A DNA stretch of 64,000 nt from Onchidella celtica (Eukaryota > Mollusca > Gastropoda > Systellommatophora > Onchidiidae): positions 48,142,556 through 48,206,555 of the forward strand of contig OZ007570.1 in the NCBI GenBank assembly GCA_963931925.1, written 5' to 3'. The notes beneath the pieces were generated by a model. The model had not been told where the DNA came from, ran no database searches, and was given only the letters and a program-made list of their open reading frames with translations. Made by a program: the position numbers and the translations under genes. Numbering within the stretch: the first letter of the stretch is position 1; each line of letters starts with the position of its first letter. Shown here one piece after another: positions 56,879 through 64,000 of the stretch.

Positions 56879-57150
56879 CTAATTAATTAAGATACCTTCC
56901 ACTTTTAAATCATCACTGCTGCCAGCGCTGCCAGGGCCTCGATTGCTGTCACTGGCATTACGAACATCTCCATAACCACCACCTTCCTTACAATGTTTCT
57001 TAGTCTCTTCCAATGCAACTTTGTCTTTGGCAGTTGAAGATATTATATTTAAATAAAACAAAGTGCAAAATATTCATTACTAGCCACATACTCATTAGTT
57101 CAACGTACAGAGATCTGCATTAAAGCTTTTCTTGGTGCAAGTAATAATTT
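56879..57150 (-). pseudogene. Partial tandem copy of glycoprotein exon 3 and its upstream intron
   Basis: On the minus strand the flanking intron block (ATATTCATTACTAGCCACAT and ACTCATTAGTTCAACGTACA) matches that before the real exon 3. The exon itself reads TAKDKVALEETKKHCKEGGG, then NASDSNRGPGSAGSSDD and a stop. It lacks the hydrophobic C-terminus and the AG acceptor has changed. It may be an alternative last exon rather than a pseudogene. Confidence 0.55.
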
Positions 57151-57237
57151 TGTATTTTGTATTTGTATTTGTATTTGTATAACTCTTTAATCCCATTTTG
57201 GAAAATTTGCCTTTGTGCCATGGCAGCCCAGTTATAT

Positions 57238-57455
57238 TAGACTACGGTCTCCTAACAGCAATCACTCAAATATTACTTGGTCAGTTAGCTATTGCCACTT
57301 TTAGGATTAAATGCCGTTTTCTCAAAATCTTGTGATAGGGGGGTCACTGGCTTCCAATTTATCAGAAATGTCTTGTCTTTTATTATATGTACAGAACTCA
57401 AAATGTCAGGTTGCCGACATAATTGTGGGTTTTCTCGTGCACACTCACATACGTT
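57238..57455. mobile_element. 3' half copy of the TGTGAGTG MITE family
   Basis: Colinear with the right half of the element at 28534-29087: GACTACGGTCTCCTAACAGC, AATGCCGTTTTCTCAAAATC, TATGTACAGAACTCAAAATG, then the right terminus. Confidence 0.75.
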
Positions 57456-57601
57456 TTTGTGGCTAACAAGAATTGGCAGGATTATCAGCCCCCCTCTCAA
57501 GGAAGAAATTTAATATACAAGAAAAACTATGAGTTTGTATGAAATAGCGCTGGATTAAAGGCTACGCGTGAGAAGGCGTTTCTGATCTAGTTGGTAAGTG
57601 A

Positions 57602-57965
57602 ACACAGACTAATAAATTAACCAGACTGGCAACACGAGCTTCGGGCTGTGTCGTTTTTACGGAATTTCCCGAGCGGCGACCGTATAACCAACATGACCGT
57701 CGCTCGGGAAATTCCGATTCTAGTTCTATCTGCAGTAGAAATTTCTTTTTATTTGTCAAGATTGGTTGTACATGTATTAATTTCTTGGTGCAGAACCAAA
57801 CTTCCGCGTTCAGTAGGCGCGTCAAAATAGTATCATTCAAAATTGTAGCTATGCTGAAGCGTCGGTCGCTACCGTAAACCTAAAATGGCGGATGGTTCAT
57901 GACCTTTCGCTGTTTTGTGACGTCACACAATGGGATCACCCAGTCTGGGTATTTTATTAGTCTGT
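57602..57965. mobile_element. MITE (364 bp) with 9-bp target duplication, Mutator-like
   Basis: GGTAAGTGA flanks it exactly on both sides (57593-57601 and 57966-57974). The ends carry inverted ACAGACTAATAAA and CCAGACTGG blocks. A perfect 15-bp inverted repeat (GGAATTTCCCGAGCG, 57661-57675 with 57701-57715) and a TGACGTCA palindrome near 57918 lie inside. The uninterrupted paralogous site is at about 52856-52880, confirming an insertion. A 9-bp duplication suggests the Mutator superfamily; there is no transposase. Confidence 0.8.
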
Positions 57966-58024
57966 GGTAAGTGATTAACTTGCTAATGCTAGCAAGTCAC
58001 GCAAGAAAATAGTGTTAAGGTCTT

Positions 58025-58436
58025 TATTTTCGGAGCTTTGCTGCCCTTGGCATTTACAACTCACCTTTTTTTTTCTTGTTTTTGTTTCTATGTGTTGTTG
58101 TTTTTTTTATGGTAGGGATTAGTTGGGTTTTTTTTTTTTTTAGAATTTTGCCCGGGCAGAGGCCTTGTTCGGACTGCTCTTTTCGACTTTTAACTGCCAA
58201 GGAACCTTTAACGTGCGCAACGTTTACACGGGCCCTCCGAGTTTTGTGTCTTTCCGAGAAGACTAGGTGCTCGATCCTACCTATGTAGGATCACGGATAG
58301 AATTCCCCCCCCCCCCACCCCCACCCCCCCCCCCCCCCCCCAAAAATAAAAGATTCCAACATGCCTGCCCAGTCCTAGGATCGAACCCGGTACCTTCGGT
58401 ATGAGAGGTTAGCACCTTGCCTCTCGACTCCAGCAA
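58025..58436 (-). repeat. tRNA-derived SINE, family 1 (in the duplicated segment)
   Basis: It has the same body (TCGGAGGGCCCGTGTAAACG, GCGCACGTTAAAGGTTCC) and a B box GGTTCGATCC. It is expanded by a long C homopolymer at 58305-58341. It is the paralogue of the copy at 52910-53273. Confidence 0.8.
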
Positions 58437-58614
58437 ACTTGAAGAGCACGCAGGTTTTATGTGAGGGATAGCATATTTTGCTTCAAAATTTCAAATTTTC
58501 AAAATTCAATTTTCAAAAGGAAAAAAAAAAAAAAAAGTTCGGCCCACTATGATCCATACGTCCTATTCTGAAGTCCCGCGCCCCACCAAATGATTCAGAG
58601 AAAATAAATATGAG

Positions 58615-58812
58615 ACCAACCAAGGTTGTAGTGCCTATAGTTAGTGCTGAGAAAAGCAAAGCGGGGGTGATTGAAGGAAGTAAGAGTTCTAATCAAGTTC
58701 TAATCTAGTTCTAATCAAGATGGGGATTAGAACCCGCGACCTCTGCTACGGCACCCGTCGCGTTGCCAAGAAGAAAACAGATCGCTTAACGGTTCGGCCA
58801 CTCCGTCTCTCC
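58615..58812 (-). repeat. tRNA-derived SINE, family 2, inverted copy
   Basis: On the minus strand it reads CGGAGTGGCCGAACCGTTAA, then GGTTCTAATCCCCATCTTGA and the body through GCACTACAACCTTGG, matching 52312-52500. Confidence 0.75.
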
Positions 58813-59059
58813 ATAAAAAGAGACGTTCGTGGCCGAACTGTCTCGCGGTGTCTCTGCTCGCTGGGACCCAACCCATTCGCGTCACCCCTTCTCTCCCTGT
58901 TCGCTGTTTTCACGCGCCTGCCATTGGACAATACACACATTTAGGACAACGAATACAAGATGTTACATGCCTCCGGGTTTGTTTTTTTTTCAAACATTTA
59001 CACTTTTCTTACTTTTACTTGTCTTTGTTCTTGTTTCTAGTGTTTTTATAGTAGGGTTT

Positions 59060-59330
59060 TGGTTGTTTTTTAAAGAATTTTGCCCCGGCACCGGCCTTGT
59101 TCGGCCTGCTGTTTTGCTGGCCTGCATGAGAAGCGAGCACCTTGCCTCTAGACCAACTTGTCACTACCAAAGAAGTCTCTGAAATGTGAGATCTACATCT
59201 ACATTTACTTGAAACGACTGTTTGTTGGATTGGAAATATATTTCGGCCTTTCCTTTTTCTCACATTGGAACTTCATGAATCTTGTTTTTCTCTCATTTTC
59301 TAACTGAGGTACTTTCCACTTTAAAACAAC
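59060..59330 (-). repeat. Third partial copy: deleted SINE family 1 plus exon-3 3' flank
   Basis: 59075-59165 is a SINE family 1 remnant with most of the body removed. 59185-59330 matches 56770-56915 (GATCTAC.., CTTTTTCTCACATTGGAACT, TCATGAATCTTG), the flank that follows the copied exon 3. This places a third unit of the tandem array here, without exon sequence. Confidence 0.65.
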
Positions 59331-61194
59331 AATTTAAAAGACTTCTGTTCTCGGCGTTGACCCAGTCAAGAAACTATAAACCTGTCCCCAACCCTCTCCT
59401 TATCCCGGACCCTAAATCTAGTTTTGTCCCTAACCATACCCCTTACCCTTTCAATCAGAAAACAAAGCTGGTGGGTGAACCTATTTTGTCCCACCCGCCA
59501 TTTCAATTTTTCATTAAAAAAAAACAAACTCGTCGCCCCGTCATCACCGGGCAAAGTTAGTATGCAGTATACATGTATAAAACAAAAAGTTGATATACAT
59601 GTATTTGTACAGTTAAATTTAAAATACACTATGAAATCAAGATTTCCATGAAAAATCCTTACACCTCATTCTGAAGTCCAACGCTTCACTAAAATGTTTC
59701 CAGGCCCCACCTGGAGAAACAGCTAGCAGTTTACAGTATCTTGTCTGGGTGGGCGGGATCCGAGAAACTCTTCCCAAAGGTTGTATTGTTGTCCTAATAC
59801 CCCCTTCTTCATATTTTTTTTGTGTGTGTACATGTATTGTAACTTGTCTCGTCGTTATTTACTTTAATCTCGTGGAAACCTTTTGACATTTGAGATACCT
59901 TATCTGGTGCACGCAGTACCTTCTATGGGATGAAGATAGTCACGAAGGGGTACGCCAGCCTAGCTGTTTATTTTTGAAGAGCAGGAATTTCGTTTCAAAG
60001 CCTCTGACATGATCGTACTTTTGGAACGCATTTAATTGACTTTGACATGGAAGAAATAACAGCGGTCCGCACTGAGGGGCCACCAATAAGGTACGCACTC
60101 TCGATTTTTTGGCAAGTTTTGAACCCCCCCCCTCCCAAATCTCACCCTCCCCTCATGTACGATTTTGCACAGCTTGGCCTCTACCCCATCCACTCTGTAG
60201 GGGTGTACGGCTATTAAAATGTTGAATGTTGATGACAAGGCTTTGATGTTCGAAAAGAACTTTAAATTGCGTTTTGCATTAACCATTTGACTGTTTCATT
60301 AAAAATACGGTTTTATAATATTTTATAATTTGATGAAAAAAAAAAGTGAAAGAGACTTAATAACGAAACATTTTCATTCATTACCATCATGCTTTTTCTT
60401 ACACTGGAGGCACCCCCTTTTCCCCGGAACGTGCGTACTTTTATATTGGCCCCTTACCTGCACAAGATCTGCAGCCAGACTGCACTTTGATAAACATTCT
60501 ATCTCATTATAATCTGGCGCATTTCCAGAATGTAGTTTAGGATATAATCCATCATCTGCCGAGGTAAATGCAGGGCGTTTACTTTAAAATCACGTTCAAA
60601 CGGTTTGACCTGGAGCTGGGCTAACAAAATCTGGCAGTATGACCTCTTATGGTACGAAATTATGGCTTTGCAATGTATCTCGGGGCTCGGGAAGTTCCAC
60701 AGAAAAAAATCATTGAAATGTCAATAATTAAAGAAAGTTATTTACAAATACAATGAAAACATGTAATACATTTATGTTACATAGAATCCAGTATACACCC
60801 TAGTGTGAGACAACGTGCACAATATCCTGGCCTTATTGGTGGCGACAAGCCTCCCATCTGGAGTGGGCATGTGGGTTGCTCGCCTTGAGACTCCGCAAGG
60901 AGGATAAGCTTAACTCTAACACAAGGAAATCAAAGCATGGGACAAAAAAAGAAAAAAAAACATCACAAAACCCAGTATGGTCGCCGTGACCATAGCAACC
61001 AACAAATGTCACACTTTTTTTTTTTTTTTTACAGAATTTACAGTTTTTCTTCACATTGTATGATCTCAGTTATTTCTGGTAAAGATCAGCTGTCTGGCTC
61101 CATCGATAAAGAAATTCACCTTCATCTGTAGACAAACTCCTTCGAAAACCCTTAAAATTATATTACAATGTCATGTACTGTCCTTCAATAATTA
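59331..61194. other. Interval without recognisable genes
   Basis: Contains several homopolymer tracts and the inverted partner (about 59630-59700) of the block at 55600-55700. I see no coding region that can be supported. Confidence 0.45.
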
Positions 61195-61206
61195 TGAACT
61201 TCGTGT

Positions 61207-61687
61207 AGTAATGTCAAAATGTAACAAAAGAAAAACTTCTATGTAGCAAAGCCTCGCGTAAGAAATAATACCCAAACTCTACAATGAAACGCAAACTAAA
61301 CGAGAAGACAGAAATTGTATCGTTTGGGTAATAGTAATATTTCTTACGCGAGGCTTTGCTGCATCCAACTTTTTCTTTTTGTCACATTTTGACATTGCTT
61401 ATATCCTTGCTGCGACCCCACAGTTTTTCTGTGGTTTTTGTAATATTTCGTGTAACAATATACGCCAATGGACCTGTCTGTGCAGTGTCAAAGCCAACTT
61501 CATGCGGTTTTTTTTTTCTGTTGTTTTTTCTTTTTTTTTGCCCTTGAAGAAGGCTGTTTCCGAAATATCGATATTTTCTGTCTTCCCTTTTAGTTTGCGT
61601 TTCCATAATTATATCGTTTGGGTATTACTTCTTACGGGTGGCTTTGCTATATACACCTTTTTTCTTTTTGCCAATTTTTGACTTTAC
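61207..61687. mobile_element. Foldback-like element, small relative of the 21.2-23.7 kb element
   Basis: The left arm (61207-61320) and the right arm (61572-61687) are reverse complements over about 105 bases, including TACGCGAGGCTTTGCT-like and AGTTTGCGTTT words. An additional inverted copy of part of the left arm (61323-61396) lies inside. A further related block (ATGCCAATGAACC, GTGTCAAAGCCAACGTCACG) is at about 62830-62895. There is no coding sequence. Confidence 0.65.
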
Positions 61688-61697
61688 ATAGGCCTAC

Positions 61698-63353
61698 AGG
61701 AGATTACCTCTACATGGGCACAGAGTCTACGTGTCCATGTGCAAGTATACATGATACAAACAAGACGGATCTGCCGTGCTACGAAAAAAGACCTTATGTA
61801 TGTCGAACTCGGTCAGATTCACTTTTTAACATCATTTAATAGAATAAAATGACTGCCAATATCTTTCTGACTGGGTTATTATTTTGTAGGGCTAATGGCT
61901 TCTTTTGAATATCACAAAATGGAAAATGAACAAAAATTAGAGGGAATGTTTTTATTTATCTATTTTTGTTGTTGTTGTTCATCTCCTGTAAAATGTTGTT
62001 TTATGACACTTGAGGTGTTTTTTCAGGAAACGACAGGGATGAATTGATATCAGGAACAGAAACTAATTTGGGGCTGTTGTTAGGGACGCGTGGTATTTTT
62101 ACATTATTAATGTGTTAAAAAATTAACGAGACTTGTCTGATTTCTCAAAAAGAAGTCAACATATATATATAATACAGTATATATCATTTCTTATCGATTC
62201 CAGCGGATGTCAAGGCTCAATAAACACCGTTGGATGTCATCCTTGGGGATGCTGTCGAGGGCCTCTGACGATGCTTCTTGGATCTCCTCAATGTCGCGGA
62301 AGCCCTGCCCTTTCAGGAACATTTAAAGTTTTGACCCTGTGGCACATATTCTTCCAAAGCTGCCCATGAGCATGCATTTCTTGTGTCCTTTTTTGGTTGT
62401 GGGGGATGAGGACCTTTCCATTCAGAAGACGTCGTCATGGCAACACAACAAGGCTAACGAAGTCCAATGAAAACGGTTAAAGTAAGGCGTCTGCAAATTT
62501 TGATGACAAACAATCAGTGTTTCCGGAAGGTCACTGAACACGTATTCATATGGACCGTTTAGTGGGTGGGCACACAGTGAGACCAGTCTCGATATTTTTG
62601 TTACCATAGTCGTATAAAATATTGCTGAACAGTGAAAACAACTCAGTTTTTTCTCTATTTCGCTTTATAATCAAACTACGTGCCCCTAACTTAACAACAT
62701 TCTTATTTCGGAGACCGCAAGTGCCACCTTGATCGGACGCCTGTTTCGTTTCACAGCTATCAGGTCTTTCATTTCAAAACCGTCCTATAATGTGGACTTC
62801 GTGAAGTAATATACATGTATATATATCTATGCCAATGAACCAGTCTGTGCTAATGCATTAATTTAGCACTAGTGTCAAAGCCAACGTCACGCGTTTTCCT
62901 TTCATAAATTTGGAACAAGAATCGTAGCTCTTACCCTCCTGCTGTCTTTTCGTTCCCCAGAGAGAGAGAGAGAGAGAGAGTGAAAAAGAGAGAGCGTGTG
63001 TTTGTGTATGTGTGTATGAGGGGGGGGGGAGAGAACATGAACAAAGAAGAACATGAACAAAAGAAAGAAAGAATCCACTTTCTATGCCTTGGGGTAACTC
63101 TGTGCTGTGGTTACCTAACAACAATTCGCAATCATGAGCCTCCAATGAAGATGTATCATTATAACACCCTGTACCACCCCTCTCAAAATCCCGAACACGC
63201 GCAAGCCACTATCGTCCGCTTAAACGAAATAGGTAGCCCACAATAGTAAGACAATTACTGTATTATAAGGACGGTCACAGTTTTGGGCCTCGGTAGTAAT
63301 TTTGGTTTAATTCGCACTACAAAGCCCATAAAAAATGCATTTCAGCTGGAAAT
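61698..63353. other. Interval without recognisable genes
   Basis: Contains a (GA)n stretch near 62960-62995 and the foldback-related block at 62830-62895. No gene can be supported. Confidence 0.45.
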
Positions 63354-63445
63354 TGTATAACGTGTGAAACACACCTTGAGCGATTGATTTTAAATTGGTG
63401 TATAACGTGTGAAACACACCTTGAGCGATTGATTTTAAATTGGTG
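63354..63445. repeat. Perfect tandem duplication, 45-bp unit, two copies
   Basis: A 45-bp unit beginning TGTATAACGTGTGAAACACA occurs twice in a row with no mismatch. Confidence 0.95.
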
Positions 63446-63610
63446 ATCTGGCATTTGAAGGGGGCATGCCAAATAAAACCTATAGTATTATAGGCTACTT
63501 TTCATTCACATGCATGCAGAGTAAGACAACAATGCAACCTGCGATTACAGAAAACAAAGTTCAATACCAGCCAATGCCTAATACCGGCCACACCTAGACT
63601 GTAAAAAAAG

Positions 63611-64000
63611 TGTTGGATGAACTACGAGTGGCTAATGTGGTTACTGCGTGGGTTCAATAGTAACTCCCTTAAGGATACACAGGATTAACAAACACAGGGT
63701 TCCGCTGGCAGTCTTATTTATTCAAAAGCCTAACAAAGGTATCGCTACCAAAAGGCATAGGGAAAACCCTATCAAGAAAAGGAAGCCCAACCAGCCATAA
63801 GCCAAAGTTTCTCCGGGTCCTGTGCTACCGCTTCATGCCTTATGGGGCGGGGTGGCGATGGCAAGCGTCGGCAAGCCTCTGAGCTTCTACGGGCCCGGGT
63901 TGCTGGTCTGGGTTCACAGTGCTGTCGGCTCTTGTCTCTGCGTCTTTGATGGAGTGTGCTGACCACTCGAACTCGCATCTTATTTATGAGCCAGCGCGGA
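63611..64000 (-). repeat. Second LTR of the solo-LTR family, cut by the window edge
   Basis: It starts TGTTGGATGAACTACGAGTG like the LTR at 44891 and follows it closely for about 160 bases. It then carries a differing block (about 63775-63890) and rejoins at GTGCTGTCGGCTCTTGTCTC to the window end. Whether it is solo or part of a full element cannot be seen. Confidence 0.8.

Noticed and set aside
59366..61054. Several open frames of 60-90 codons on both strands
   Set aside because: They run through homopolymers and simple repeats, overlap each other on opposite strands and lack recognisable motifs.
1..64000. CRISPR arrays, operons, ribosome binding sites, bacterial promoters, phage genes
   Set aside because: The window is intron-bearing animal DNA, and no regularly spaced direct repeats or prokaryotic gene clusters are present.

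Overview
The window reads as nuclear DNA of an invertebrate animal, probably a mollusc or another lophotrochozoan. It is AT-rich. Real genes are split by GT-AG introns, the encoded proteins are animal-specific orthologues (CSTF3, TAF13, MTRES1), and most of the rest is transposon debris. The mollusc assignment is inference from the repeat types and from the abundance of palindromic octamers such as TACATGTA and TAGGCCTA; I cannot prove it here. Nothing suggests a bacterial, organellar or viral replicon.

Left part (1-14 kb). Positions 1-4081 hold the 3' part of a Ty3/gypsy-class LTR retrotransposon. Its pol frame has the unusual order protease, integrase, reverse transcriptase, RNase H (Gmr1 type), and the catalytic core of the integrase is missing in frame. 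It lies in an intron of the next gene, in the same orientation. From 5028 to 11124 come the last five coding exons of CSTF3 (cleavage stimulation factor 77 kDa subunit, plus strand). Its introns and 3' flank hold two piggyBac-type elements, a broken PIF/Harbinger transposase and a pogo-type MITE.

Middle part (13.7-28.5 kb). TAF13 (minus, four exons, 125 aa) is tail-to-tail with CSTF3. MTRES1/C6orf203 (minus, four exons, 266 aa) follows. The 5-kb first intron of TAF13 carries a pogo MITE and a complete tRNA-derived SINE. Between TAF13 and MTRES1 lies a 2.4-kb element with long inverted arms.

Right part (28.5-64 kb). This is repeat-dominated. It contains a CR1-like LINE 3' end, an intact 613-aa Tigger/pogo-derived gene with an altered third catalytic position (minus), a small two-exon membrane-protein gene (minus), an intact two-exon HARBI1-like gene (plus), a 1.2-kb solo LTR, an R2/R4-type LINE fragment framed by ATGT microsatellites, and another LINE fragment. 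From 51.4 to 59.3 kb an unrecognised three-exon secreted glycoprotein gene (minus) has partial tandem copies of its last exon and flanks. The right edge carries a second copy of the solo-LTR family.

The three recognised host genes act in mRNA 3'-end processing (CSTF3), RNA polymerase II initiation (TAF13) and mitochondrial RNA metabolism (MTRES1). They are unrelated neighbours, not an operon. The most interesting material is the transposons and transposase-derived genes. I found no sequence that by itself shows a previously undescribed multi-gene system.
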